Of a DNA stretch of 64,000 nucleotides, positions 35,428 to 43,787 are shown piece by piece; positions within the stretch are counted from its first letter, which is position 1, and each line of letters opens with the position of its first letter. The stretch comes from DATAPD01 sp036265385 (GTDB lineage Bacteria; Acidobacteriota; Terriglobia; Terriglobales; Acidobacteriaceae): positions 1 to 64,000 of the forward strand of contig DATAPD010000028.1 in NCBI GenBank assembly GCA_036265385.1, read 5' to 3'. The translations under genes and the position numbers were made by a program. The notes beneath the pieces are model-generated. The model worked only from the letters and a program-made list of their open reading frames with translations, was not told the origin of the DNA and did not search any database.

Positions 35428-35954
35428 TCGTTAGTACGCTCAATTGTGACCGACTGGAGAACAACATCTTTCTTCGGTCGGTCTTGTCCGCTTCGGGGGA
35501 CTTTCGAAATCTTTTCTACCACGTCGTACCCTTCGACTACTTCTCCGAAAATCGTATGCTTACCCGTTAGCCACTCCGTTGGCGCGACCGTGATAAAAAA
35601 CTGCGAGCCGTTCGTATTTGGACCGGCGTTGGCCATGGCAAGCTTCCCTGATTTATCGAAGCGGTGCGCCGAACCGCGGGTCTCATCTTCAAACTTGTAT
35701 CCGGGTCCACCCATCCCGTTGCCCATTGGATCGCCACCTTGGATCATGAAGTCCGGGATGACACGATGGAAAACGGTGCCGTCGTAGAGTTTCTCGCGTG
35801 ACTTTTTCCCGCTGGGATTAGTCCATTCTCGCTTTCCCTCGGCAAGCTCGACAAAATTGGCGACCGTTTTCGGAGCATCCTTTTCAAATAAACGGCAGAC
35901 AACTAATCCCTCTGATGTATTGATATGAGCGTAGGTTCCCGCTGAACGTGCCAT
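35424..35954 (-). CDS. Cyclophilin-type peptidyl-prolyl isomerase, cytosolic
   Basis: 176 aa, no signal peptide. Cyclophilin core: FHRVIPDFMIQGGDPMGNGMGGPGYKFEDE with the catalytic Arg in FHRV, LAMANAGPNTNGSQFFITVAPTEWLTGKHTIFGEV (Phe/His pocket). Catalyses cis-trans proline isomerisation in the cytosol. Start ATG 35954. The following gene on the same strand (upstream) is a secreted relative, suggesting a local duplication that divided compartments. Confidence 0.9.
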   Translation of the reverse strand: MARSAGTYAHINTSEGLVVCRLFEKDAPKTVANFVELAEGKREWTNPSGKKSREKLYDGTVFHRVIPDFMIQGGDPMGNGMGGPGYKFEDETRGSAHRFDKSGKLAMANAGPNTNGSQFFITVAPTEWLTGKHTIFGEVVEGYDVVEKISKVPRSGQDRPKKDVVLQSVTIERTND

Positions 35955-36014
35955 AAATGTCCTTTCTAGGATTTGAAACTTTTGTTTTGCCTCGCCAATA
36001 AAGACCGTGTAACC

Positions 36015-36746
36015 CTAATTGGGCGTGGCCGCTTTCGTAGGCGCCGCAGGACGCTTTGCTGGCGTGCTTGCTTTCCCAGCAGCGCCGGTCGAGGCAGCAG
36101 CACCCCGCTCGATCTTGATGTGGTTGATCTTAACGGGATGAAAAGGCTTGTCATTGCGTGGATCCGTCGCCATGCGAGCAATCTGTTTCACAAGGGCCAC
36201 GCTTGCGTCATCGCACTGGCCAAAGATGGTGTGGTGTCCATCGAGGTGAGGAACCGGGGCTTCAGTGATGAAGAATTGAGATCCATTCGTATTTGGCCCT
36301 GAGTTTGCCATCGCCAGGCGACCGGGCCGATCGAACCGCAGCGTAGATACGAACTCATCATTGAACTTGTAACCTGGATCGCCGGCTCCAGTTCCTGACG
36401 GGTCGCCACCCTGGATCATGAAGTTGGGTATCACGCGGTGAAAAATGGTTCCATCGTAAAGTGGAACGCCTTTCTTAGTAACGTGCGAAACTGGATTTTT
36501 CCATTCACGCGTGCCCGTCGCCAAACCGATGAAGTTCATCACGGTCGTGGGAGTTTCCTTTTCGAATAACTTGCATCGAAGCGTGCCAACCGTAGTGTCG
36601 AAGACAGCTGTTGGCTCAGCACCAGAGGATGAATGGGATGCTTGAGCGGCAGGCGTTCGCTTGGGAGGCGTCGCTGGTTTGGTCGCCTGCGACCACATCG
36701 GTATGTTCGAACAAAAAAATACGAGAGCCAGAACGGCACTTCGCAT
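36015..36746 (-). CDS. Cyclophilin-type peptidyl-prolyl isomerase with signal peptide
   Basis: 243 aa. Signal peptide MRSAVLALVFFCSNIPMWSQ, a Pro/Ala/Ser linker, then the same cyclophilin core as the 35424-35954 gene (FHRVIPNFMIQGGDPSGTGAGDPGYKF, MANSGPNTNGSQFFITEAPVPHLDGHHTIFGQCD), and a C-terminal Ala/Pro/Lys-rich tail (AASTGAAGKASTPAKRP). Expected in the periplasm as a folding catalyst. 61 nt from its cytosolic homologue. Confidence 0.9.
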   Translation of the reverse strand: MRSAVLALVFFCSNIPMWSQATKPATPPKRTPAAQASHSSSGAEPTAVFDTTVGTLRCKLFEKETPTTVMNFIGLATGTREWKNPVSHVTKKGVPLYDGTIFHRVIPNFMIQGGDPSGTGAGDPGYKFNDEFVSTLRFDRPGRLAMANSGPNTNGSQFFITEAPVPHLDGHHTIFGQCDDASVALVKQIARMATDPRNDKPFHPVKINHIKIERGAAASTGAAGKASTPAKRPAAPTKAATPN

Positions 36747-36798
36747 GAATGCTCCTTAAAAAATTGAGGTCCTATTTAATTCTACGATAGAAAGCTAT

Positions 36799-38076
36799 TT
36801 AATTTGACGCTGCCTTAGCCGGCGCTTCTTTCTTTTCAGCCTGCATCTGTCGGCTCACCTTTTCAACTTCTCGGAATACCCGCAGCAGGTTTCCACCGAG
36901 AATCTTGTGGATCTCCTGCTCCGTATACCCACGGTCTAACAGCGCCTGTGTGATCTTGGGTAAGTCGGCCGCAGAATCAATCCCCATCGGTGTAGCGCCG
37001 CTGACGCCGTCGAAGTCTGAGCCCAAACCAACGTGGTCAATCCCAGCTGTCTTTGCAATATGGTCGATGTTGTCGATCAGAGACTTGAGAGGTGGCCGCG
37101 GAACCTTTGCCGCCCACTCGCGTTCGATGTGGTCGATATCCACATAGCTCACCGTCTGCCCGGCGTCTTTCTTTTCTTTTATGAATGCAGCGACAGCGGC
37201 ATCGCGCTCCTTCGCCTGCGCTTCGAATGTTTTACGGTAATCGTCGTCGATAAAAGCATTGAAAAAGTTGACCTGCACGACACCACCGTTTTTCGCAACT
37301 GCTCGCAGCATGTCATCTGTCATATTTCGAGGATGATTCGATAGTTCGCGTGACGATGAATGAGAAGCGATCACAGGAGCCTTAGTCGTGGCGATAGCGT
37401 CAGAAAACGTTTTGTCAGAAACATGAGAGATGTCGACCATCATCCCGAGACGATTCATCTCCAGCACCACTTCGCGCCCGAAATCGGTGAGTCCGTTATG
37501 GTGCTCCACTTTAGGGTCATTGATATCGCCTGAGGAGTCTGCCCATTCATTCGTATTCGACCAACTCAGGGTCATGTAGCGAACACCAAGGCGGTAGTAG
37601 TCCCGCACCAGATGAAGGTCGCTTTCAATCGAGTGCCCGCCTTCAATTCCCATCAACGCGGCTAGTTTTTTCTCCTTATGGGACCGCTCAATATCTGCAA
37701 CGCTGAACGCCATCATCATGCGGTCAGGATGTCGCGCCGCCTGTTCATATACGGAGTCAATGAGATCGAGCGTATGCTGCGCAAATCGGCCCTGGTTCGT
37801 GTTCGGCTCGACCCATATGGAAAAAAACTCCGCGCCTAAATTGCCAGCGTGCGCCTTGTCGAGACTGATGTGTCCGTAATCGTTGGGATTGGTGTTGCCG
37901 ATGTCGTACTTCTCATCCAGAAATCGCTGCGGCGTGTCGGCATGAGTGTCCACAACGATAGCCGTGGCATGGATCTTCTGTGCCTTCGGGCTGACCGTAA
38001 CGTTTCCTGTCTGAGACAGCGCCTGTATCGAAATTACAACGAGCGTCGCAAGAGTGAGCTTGGCAAGCTTGTGCAT
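36799..38076 (-). CDS. Membrane dipeptidase (M19 family), secreted
   Basis: 425 aa from ATG 38076; an in-frame ATG at 38106 adds ten residues before the signal peptide and is less likely. Signal peptide (KLTLATLVVISIQALSQ). Zinc-binding M19 residues: VVDTHADTPQRF (HxD), ALMGIEGGHSIE (Glu), APVIASHSSSRELSNHPRNM (His), and VGLGSDFDGV (Asp). Hydrolyses dipeptides, notably those with a D-residue at the C-terminal position; periplasmic. Here it could handle murein or environmental peptides together with the secreted cyclophilin next to it, but this is inference. Confidence 0.9.
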   Translation of the reverse strand: MHKLAKLTLATLVVISIQALSQTGNVTVSPKAQKIHATAIVVDTHADTPQRFLDEKYDIGNTNPNDYGHISLDKAHAGNLGAEFFSIWVEPNTNQGRFAQHTLDLIDSVYEQAARHPDRMMMAFSVADIERSHKEKKLAALMGIEGGHSIESDLHLVRDYYRLGVRYMTLSWSNTNEWADSSGDINDPKVEHHNGLTDFGREVVLEMNRLGMMVDISHVSDKTFSDAIATTKAPVIASHSSSRELSNHPRNMTDDMLRAVAKNGGVVQVNFFNAFIDDDYRKTFEAQAKERDAAVAAFIKEKKDAGQTVSYVDIDHIEREWAAKVPRPPLKSLIDNIDHIAKTAGIDHVGLGSDFDGVSGATPMGIDSAADLPKITQALLDRGYTEQEIHKILGGNLLRVFREVEKVSRQMQAEKKEAPAKAASN

Positions 38077-38129
38077 AGTTGTTGGATTGGCCCGTCGATT
38101 GTACACGCTCAGCGCTGGGGACAGCAGCC

Positions 38130-38642
38130 TTAGCGTAGGCTCTTGAGTGCAAGTTCAATGCATGTCTGCAGAGGCTGATCAGTGTCAAGAATCACCTTCG
38201 GCAACGTAATCGTTTCGAAGCGTGTTTTCACTTCCATATAAAGATCGAATGTGCGATTGCGGGCGGGATGCTCTGACAGTTGATTGGATGAGAGACGTTT
38301 CTTAACAGACTCTTCTGAGCAGATGCATTCGATAATTTTCCAGGGCTGATCAACCCTCTTGGCAAACTGGACGACATGATCAACTTGGTGAGTCCGCGAA
38401 AAAGGACGTCCATCGAGGAAAACATACCGCTTCGCATTGCGTTTGAAAAGGAATGCTGCGGCATTCAACATGATGTCTACACAGAAATCATCCTGCGTCG
38501 CAGAATACTCCACGTCTTCTGGCGCGAAAACAGCGTGCCGGATCTGGTCTTTGCTGAGTAAAGCACCTGAGAGTTGGGTTGCGAGCGCGCGAGCTAGAGT
38601 GGTCTTGCCTGTGCCTGGCAGACCCGCCATGATGACTAGCAA
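38130..38642 (-). CDS. P-loop kinase-like protein (AAA_33 type)
   Basis: 170 aa. Walker A in MAGLPGTGKTTLARALA at the N terminus, then a lid/kinase pattern SKDQIRHAVFAPED, and YVFLDGRPFSRTHQVD as the Walker-B-like Asp. Resembles small ATP-dependent kinases of the gluconate-kinase/polynucleotide-kinase/zeta-toxin-like group, which phosphorylate small metabolites or RNA ends; the substrate cannot be told. Cytosolic. The stop of the upstream DUF5715-like gene lies 4 nt before this start. Confidence 0.8.
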   Translation of the reverse strand: MLVIMAGLPGTGKTTLARALATQLSGALLSKDQIRHAVFAPEDVEYSATQDDFCVDIMLNAAAFLFKRNAKRYVFLDGRPFSRTHQVDHVVQFAKRVDQPWKIIECICSEESVKKRLSSNQLSEHPARNRTFDLYMEVKTRFETITLPKVILDTDQPLQTCIELALKSLR

Positions 38643-38645
38643 GGA

Positions 38646-39383
38646 TTAAGGCTTGGTTCCCGCGGACGCGGTTTCGGCTTCGCGCGCAGCGTTGACCGGT
38701 ACGATGCTCTGGCTAGTACGCCAATCCGCATAGTGATCAGAAACCATCACGTGAAATACCCACTGTCGGCGCTCTTCCTCCGGTTCGATCAAGCCGAGAG
38801 CGCGAAGATAGAACAAGTATCTGTGAACGAACTGAACCTGCTCGCGGCTCATTCCCCGGCGTTGAATATCCAGCGTAAGACCAGCCAGGTGGGAAGACGC
38901 CGTCTCTCCTTCTGCAGGAGCCGCATTTCTGTTGTGCCGACGTAGTTTCTTTTGGACCTTCACCGTTCGAACTGCGGAATTAACTTGGATTTGTTCGTGG
39001 AAGCGATTGTAGTAAGCCTGACTTAGGTCTTCGACAAAGTCCCGAGTCCACGGTCGGCAATATCGACGTGCCGGATCTAGTCGCCGGTCCACTCTTAAGC
39101 TTTCACTCTCACGAATGGGCACCAGCGCCGCACTTGCCTTAAGAGCCTCGAGTTCGTCGTCATCCTGGATACGAGGTAATTCCAGCCGATCGATCTCTTC
39201 ATTCTGCTTCAAAAGAGATTCGCGGGACGGCCGAAACATGGGATTCCAGCGCAGCCTTCGTCCATGTCGCCTGTAGCTCGTTTTCTTTCGGATCGTGGGA
39301 GCGCTCGCGGTATGCAGCGCGAATGAAGGCGCCGCGATCGAGAGCATCAGCAGAATCAGAACCGTGTATGCGCGAAGTCTCAT
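38646..39383 (-). CDS. Secreted DUF5715-like protein (Hedgehog/DD-peptidase-like fold possible)
   Basis: 245 aa from ATG 39383, preferred because it starts a good signal peptide (RLRAYTVLILLMLSIAAPSFA); the frame opens earlier at a GTG (39506). After an Arg/Lys-rich linker, the C-terminal half contains RYCRPWTRDFVEDLSQAYYNRFHEQIQVNSAVRTVKVQ and SSHLAGLTLDIQRRGMS, where H-x-x-G-x-x-x-D resembles the zinc site of M15/Hedgehog-type peptidases, followed by YLRALGLIEPEEERRQWVFHVMVSDHY with a possible third His. So a periplasmic peptidoglycan-linked peptidase is plausible but not certain. Common in Acidobacteria by my recollection. Confidence 0.65.
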   Translation of the reverse strand: MRLRAYTVLILLMLSIAAPSFALHTASAPTIRKKTSYRRHGRRLRWNPMFRPSRESLLKQNEEIDRLELPRIQDDDELEALKASAALVPIRESESLRVDRRLDPARRYCRPWTRDFVEDLSQAYYNRFHEQIQVNSAVRTVKVQKKLRRHNRNAAPAEGETASSHLAGLTLDIQRRGMSREQVQFVHRYLFYLRALGLIEPEEERRQWVFHVMVSDHYADWRTSQSIVPVNAAREAETASAGTKP

Positions 39384-39710
39384 CCGGGGAAGCAGCGCAC
39401 CAGTCGACGCCTTGGCTGACGTCGCTGGGCAAAACAGGCCGCGTACGGCCAGGTATTTTCCGAAGCAGGAAATCGTCTCTTTCGTTTTCGAGTACCAGTG
39501 GCGCACAGGTTACCCTTTGATTACTGACGATTTTTTAGACACCAGAGCCCACATTTCAAGAGCACGCAAAAGGCCGTACAGGTCGATACCTTGCGCTTCG
39601 GAAGCCGATGAAAACGATCAGGTGGTCGTATCCCAAGCCCAAATACGTAAACGTGGTTACTGACAATCTTTTGCGATTGCGACGCAAAGCGTCATTTATG
39701 GAAAAACGCC
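39384..39710. other. Gene-poor stretch with a 16-bp imperfect direct repeat
   Basis: 327 nt. Holds TTACTGACGATTTTTT (39521-39536) and TTACTGACAATCTTTT (39657-39672), 14 of 16 identical and 136 bp apart. A weak hairpin TTTGCG/CGCAAA is at 39670-39688. No gene or clear promoter was seen. An alternative GTG start of the upstream gene would cover 39384-39506. Confidence 0.35.
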
Positions 39711-40466
39711 CTACTTGCGGAATAGGTCGCCGACAGCCTGTTTCATGACCTCCCGCCCAACCTCGGAGATCGATTTCGTTAGCGGGATGTCTTTGGGACA
39801 GATTTCAACGCAGTTCTGAGCGTATCCGCACTCTTGGATTCCACCATCGCCCATCAATGTAGTCAGTCGGTCACGTTTTAGTGCAGCGCCGGTTGGGTGA
39901 GTATTAAAGAGCCGGGCTTGGGAAATTGCGGCTGCGCCAACGAAGTCCGTGTCCTCGTTGAACTGTGGACACGCCTCCATGCAGCAGCAACACGAAATGC
40001 ATCGCGAGAGAGGATAAGCAGCCTCTTGCTCCTGCATACTTAGCCTGGGGCCCGGACCGAGATCGTATGTCCCGTCAATCGGTACCCATGCCTTCACAGC
40101 CTTAAGGTTCTCGAATAAAACGGAGCGATCTACAGCTAAATCACGCACAATCGGAAACTTCGAAAATGGCTCTAGTTTGATGGGCTGTTCAAGCGAATCG
40201 AGAAGCGCTGAACAGGCCATACGGGCGCGACCATTGATCAACATGGCGCACGAGCCGCACACTTCCTCCAGGCAATTTGAATCGTAAGTGACAGGAGTGG
40301 TTTTTTTGCCGTCGCGAGTTACGGGATTCGCCGCAATGTCCATGAGCGCGGAAGTGACATTCATGTTGCGGCGATAGGGGAGTTCGAACTCTTCCCAGGC
40401 CGGTTTGGCGTCGGGAGTGAGCTGACGTTTGATCTTGATGATTACTGTTTTCTTATCGTTTGCCAT
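39711..40466 (-). CDS. sdhB: Succinate dehydrogenase/fumarate reductase iron-sulfur subunit
   Basis: 251 aa. Holds the three Fe-S sites: the N-terminal ferredoxin-type region with SNCLEEVCGSCAMLINGRARMAC for [2Fe-2S], SRCISCCCCMEACPQF for the second set and GYAQNCVEICPKDIPL for the third, binding [4Fe-4S] and [3Fe-4S]. Electron bridge from SdhA to the membrane anchor. Third gene of the sdhC-sdhA-sdhB transcript; only one anchor gene is present, as in the type B enzymes with a single five-helix cytochrome b. Confidence 0.95.
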   Translation of the reverse strand: MANDKKTVIIKIKRQLTPDAKPAWEEFELPYRRNMNVTSALMDIAANPVTRDGKKTTPVTYDSNCLEEVCGSCAMLINGRARMACSALLDSLEQPIKLEPFSKFPIVRDLAVDRSVLFENLKAVKAWVPIDGTYDLGPGPRLSMQEQEAAYPLSRCISCCCCMEACPQFNEDTDFVGAAAISQARLFNTHPTGAALKRDRLTTLMGDGGIQECGYAQNCVEICPKDIPLTKSISEVGREVMKQAVGDLFRK

Positions 40467-40496
40467 TTGCTTCTAACTGATAGCTCCCGACTTCTT

Positions 40497-42263
40497 CTAA
40501 TACTTCCGCGGTCTCGGTGGAATTAGCGATGCATCCACTGGCTCGAATTCAAATTTAGGTTCATCCGCATCCGGAGCGAATGTTGCTTTCGTCGTTTTCA
40601 TCCAGTTCTTATCGTCTCGATCGGGGAAGTCCGGTTTGTAATGCGAGCCACGAGATTCGTCCCGCATTCCAGCTCCTTGGGCGATTACACGCGAAAGCTG
40701 GAGCATATTGTAGAGCTGACGGGCAAACACCACGCTCGTATTAGCCCACTGCGTTCGGTCGCTCATGTTGATTTTCTGAAAACGTTCCAGCATCTCAACG
40801 AGCTTGGCATCGGTTTCCTGCAAATTCTTGTTGTAGCGAATGACCGTGCAGTTCTTAGTCATCAATTCGCCCAACTCGCGCCATAGCAGGAATGGATTTT
40901 CGTTTCCATCGGCGCTCATCAGGCGGCCATTGAACTCTTCTTGCCGCTTCCGCTCGGCATCGAAATCACCGTTCGCTGGCGCTTCGGTCAGATTTTTGGC
41001 GTAGCGCATCGCATTTGGACCGGCCACAAAGCCACCGAAGATGCATGAGACCAGCGAATTTGCGCCCAGCCGATTCGCACCGTGGTATTGGTATTCCGCT
41101 TCTCCTGCCGCGAAAATGCCGGGAATATTGGTCGCCTGATCGTAGTCAATCCAAAGACCGCCCATGGTGTAGTGCATACCCGGAAAGATCTTCATCGGCG
41201 TGTCGCGAGGATCATCTCCCACAAATTTCTCGTAAATCTCCAGAATGCCTTCGAGTTTCCGGTCAAGAATCTTACGATCGATGTGAGTCAGATCCAGGTA
41301 CACCATCGGTTTGCCATCGATACCGAGGTTGTACTCGTAAACGACCTTGAAGATCGCGCGGGTAGCTACGTCCCGCGGAACCAGGTTTCCGTATTTCGGA
41401 TACCACTCCTCAAGAAAATACCAGCGTTCGCTTTCCGGTATTGACTTCGGATCGCGTGTGTCTCCGGGTGTTTTCGGAACCCAAACACGGCCACCTTCGC
41501 CGCGGGCGGATTCCGACATGAGCCGGAGCTTGTCCTCGCCCGGTATCGAAGTCGGATGAACCTGAATGAACTCACCGTTGGCGTAATAACACCCTTGCTG
41601 GTAAAGCGCCGATTGAGCAGATCCCGTGCAAACAACTGAATTCGTGCTCTTGCCGAAGATTGCACCCACGCCACCGGTCGCAATGATGATTGCGTCTGCA
41701 GGAAATGTACGCACTTCCATCGTGCGCAGATCCATGGCGCAGATTCCTCTACAGACTCGATTGCCGTCGAGAACGGCTGAAAGAAACTCCCAATGCTCGT
41801 ACTTCTTTACCTTGCCTTCTGATTCGTACCGCCGAACCTGTTCATCGAGGGCATACAAAAGCTGCTGTCCAGTCGTTGCGCCGGCGAATGCGGTCCGGTT
41901 GTAAAGAGTTCCGCCGAAACGACGGAAATCGAGCAGCCCTTCCGGTGTCCGATTGAAGGGAACGCCCATGCGATCCAGCAAATCGATGATGCCTGGAGCC
42001 GCATCACACATCGCTTTTACAGGGGGTTGGTTGGCGAGGAAATCTCCCCCATATGCCGTGTCGTCAAAGTGCTGCCAGGTGGAATCGCCCTCGCCTTTTA
42101 AATTCTTTGCAGCATTGATTCCGCCTTGTGCGCACACGGAGTGCGATCGTTTCACCGGCACGATCGAGAACAGGTCCACGTGACCGCCCATCTCGGCAAT
42201 CTTGATGACGGCTGAGAGACCGGCTAACCCTCCACCTACAACGATTATTTTTGGAATCGCCAT
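40497..42263 (-). CDS. sdhA: Succinate dehydrogenase/fumarate reductase flavoprotein subunit
   Basis: 588 aa. FAD-binding start IIVVGGGLAGLSAVIKIAEMGG, the covalent-FAD His segment SHSVCAQGGINAAKNLKGEGDS, and substrate-binding RLGANSLVSCIFGGF plus HPTSIPGEDKL. Oxidises succinate (or reduces fumarate) at the cytosolic face of the membrane. 30 nt separates it from sdhB and 21 nt from sdhC. Confidence 0.95.
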   Translation of the reverse strand: MAIPKIIVVGGGLAGLSAVIKIAEMGGHVDLFSIVPVKRSHSVCAQGGINAAKNLKGEGDSTWQHFDDTAYGGDFLANQPPVKAMCDAAPGIIDLLDRMGVPFNRTPEGLLDFRRFGGTLYNRTAFAGATTGQQLLYALDEQVRRYESEGKVKKYEHWEFLSAVLDGNRVCRGICAMDLRTMEVRTFPADAIIIATGGVGAIFGKSTNSVVCTGSAQSALYQQGCYYANGEFIQVHPTSIPGEDKLRLMSESARGEGGRVWVPKTPGDTRDPKSIPESERWYFLEEWYPKYGNLVPRDVATRAIFKVVYEYNLGIDGKPMVYLDLTHIDRKILDRKLEGILEIYEKFVGDDPRDTPMKIFPGMHYTMGGLWIDYDQATNIPGIFAAGEAEYQYHGANRLGANSLVSCIFGGFVAGPNAMRYAKNLTEAPANGDFDAERKRQEEFNGRLMSADGNENPFLLWRELGELMTKNCTVIRYNKNLQETDAKLVEMLERFQKINMSDRTQWANTSVVFARQLYNMLQLSRVIAQGAGMRDESRGSHYKPDFPDRDDKNWMKTTKATFAPDADEPKFEFEPVDASLIPPRPRKY

Positions 42264-42284
42264 TCTTTTATCCGATTTTGAAAC

Positions 42285-43037
42285 CTACTCCGGCATTCCA
42301 GGTCGCGCATTCTCAATGGCTGCAGCTCCGGCAGGATCTGTTGGCTGTCGGGGCGTGCTGCGGAACTTCGACAGACTTGCCAACCCCACTCCGCTCAGCA
42401 GAAAAAAGAAAGCAATGCAAACGACTAGAAAACGCTGCCTGGCTTTTTCTCCCGTCGTCAGACCCCATTTTGCTGCAAACAACCAAATCCCGTACGCGAA
42501 GTGCCAGGATGCTGCCACTAAACCAACTACGTAGAAGATGAACAATCCGGGCTGCAATACCTCGGCTTGGACACGTCCGAAGGATGCGCCCGCATACTCG
42601 TGCAAGTCGATCCCCGTAAAACGGAGCGTGTATGTGTGCCAAACGATGTATGCGAACGCGATACCCCCCGTCCAGCGTTGCATCGTGTACATCCAATTTC
42701 CACTCCAGGGATACTCAGATACGTTTCCGTCTCCGCGAAACCAAATGTAGAAGCCGTAAAGCCCATGGAAGAGTATTGGCAACCAGATGCCGAACAGCTC
42801 GAGGGCTGTTACCAGCGGGAGGCTCGCCAGGAACCGAACCTGTCTTGCGTAAGCGCTCGGTCCTCCAATCGCGGAGGCATTCGAAATCAGAATATGTTCA
42901 AACAGGAATGCACCGACTGGAATGATCCCGGTCAGTGAATGTAAACGCCGAAGCCAAAACGAAGTGCCTTCACCTGCGCGAAGGGGAGCCACACCTTCTC
43001 GTATCGAGGGAGCCGCAGAGCTTGCGGTTGACGCCAC
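42285..43037 (-). CDS. sdhC: Succinate dehydrogenase cytochrome b subunit (single large anchor)
   Basis: 250 aa, GTG start 43037 with AGGAGAGG a few nt upstream. Five membrane helices are visible (RLHSLTGIIPVGAFLFEHI, LVTALELFGIWLPILFHGLYGFY, GGIAFAYIVWHTYTLRF, LFIFYVVGLVAASWHFAYGIWLF, FLVVCIAFFFLLSGVGLA). Conserved His in HSLTG, HI, HGLYG, WHTYT and WHFAYG fit two b haems, the type B quinone-reducing anchor. Anchors SdhAB to the inner membrane and passes electrons to menaquinone or ubiquinone. Confidence 0.9.
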   Translation of the reverse strand: MASTASSAAPSIREGVAPLRAGEGTSFWLRRLHSLTGIIPVGAFLFEHILISNASAIGGPSAYARQVRFLASLPLVTALELFGIWLPILFHGLYGFYIWFRGDGNVSEYPWSGNWMYTMQRWTGGIAFAYIVWHTYTLRFTGIDLHEYAGASFGRVQAEVLQPGLFIFYVVGLVAASWHFAYGIWLFAAKWGLTTGEKARQRFLVVCIAFFFLLSGVGLASLSKFRSTPRQPTDPAGAAAIENARPGMPE

Positions 43038-43080
43038 GGTACCTCTCCTTGTCAGTTCGCGAGTGTAAGGCGAACTTTTT

Positions 43081-43110
43081 ATTATCCAAGTGCCCTCATT
43101 GTGAAGTCAA
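43081..43110 (-). promoter_or_regulatory. Candidate promoter for the sdhCAB operon
   Basis: On the minus strand, TTGACT (43110-43105) and GATAAT (43086-43081) are each one base from consensus and 18 nt apart, 44 nt upstream of the sdhC start. The -35 overlaps the last codons of rdgB, which lies upstream on the same strand. Confidence 0.6.
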
Positions 43111-43787
43111 GAAACAACGTCCGAATCATGTTGAGTGCCGGGAAACCTCTCTTCAGACCGATAATGCAAATCGCTCTGTTGGTCGAACCACTCGAGAAAT
43201 GCGCGAAAAGCGGCGCCTCGATGGCTGTACCGAGCCTTTTCCTCGGAAGTCAGCTCAGCGAAGGTTTTTTTAAGGCTAGGGAAAAAAAACATCGGGTCGT
43301 ACCCGAACCCGCCGGTTCCGCGCAGGTGGTCGATAATCACGCCCTCCGCTTTTCCATGAAAAGTTCCCAAGATTCGGCCATTTTGGGCGGCGGCAATCAC
43401 GCAAACGAACCGGCCTGCGCGTTTCTCTGCTGGCAAACCTTCCAGTTCACGAAGCACCTTCGCGTTGTTGGCCTGATCCTCCGTATTGGCATCAGCTTTG
43501 TGAGGCTCGTCGGCCGCATAGCGGGCGGAATGAACGCCAGGTAAACCTCCCAGCGCATCTATCTCGAGCCCGGAATCATCTGCTAGCACGAGTCGTTCCG
43601 GAACTTGGCGGCTGTATTCTTCCGCTTTTTTACGCGCGTTAGCTTCAAAGGTCTTTCCGTCTTCCACAACGGTGGGGAAGTCATTGAAATGAGGAATTCC
43701 GCACACCCTCACGTTATGTTCGACAGCGGCGCCTGCGAAATCACGCAATTTTCCCGGATTCGATGTTGCAATTAATACCTCTCTCAT
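43107..43787 (-). CDS. rdgB: dITP/XTP pyrophosphatase (RdgB/HAM1 family)
   Basis: 226 aa from ATG 43787, which overlaps the TGA of the upstream gene (ATGA); the open frame back to 43886 is shadow. N terminus VLIATSNPGKLRDFAGA, ANARKKAEEYSRQVPERLVLADDSGLEIDALGGLPGVHSARYA, GTFHGKAEGVIIDHLRGTGGFGYDPMFF, and SHRGAAFRAF identify the family. Hydrolyses non-canonical purine triphosphates to protect DNA and RNA. Last ~15 residues (RSEERFPGTQHDSDVVS) extend past the usual end. Confidence 0.93.
   Translation of the reverse strand: MREVLIATSNPGKLRDFAGAAVEHNVRVCGIPHFNDFPTVVEDGKTFEANARKKAEEYSRQVPERLVLADDSGLEIDALGGLPGVHSARYAADEPHKADANTEDQANNAKVLRELEGLPAEKRAGRFVCVIAAAQNGRILGTFHGKAEGVIIDHLRGTGGFGYDPMFFFPSLKKTFAELTSEEKARYSHRGAAFRAFLEWFDQQSDLHYRSEERFPGTQHDSDVVS

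Noticed and set aside
39670..39688. Hairpin after sdhB as terminator
   Set aside because: The 6-bp stem is not followed by a U tract on the sdhB transcript side, so not a convincing intrinsic terminator.
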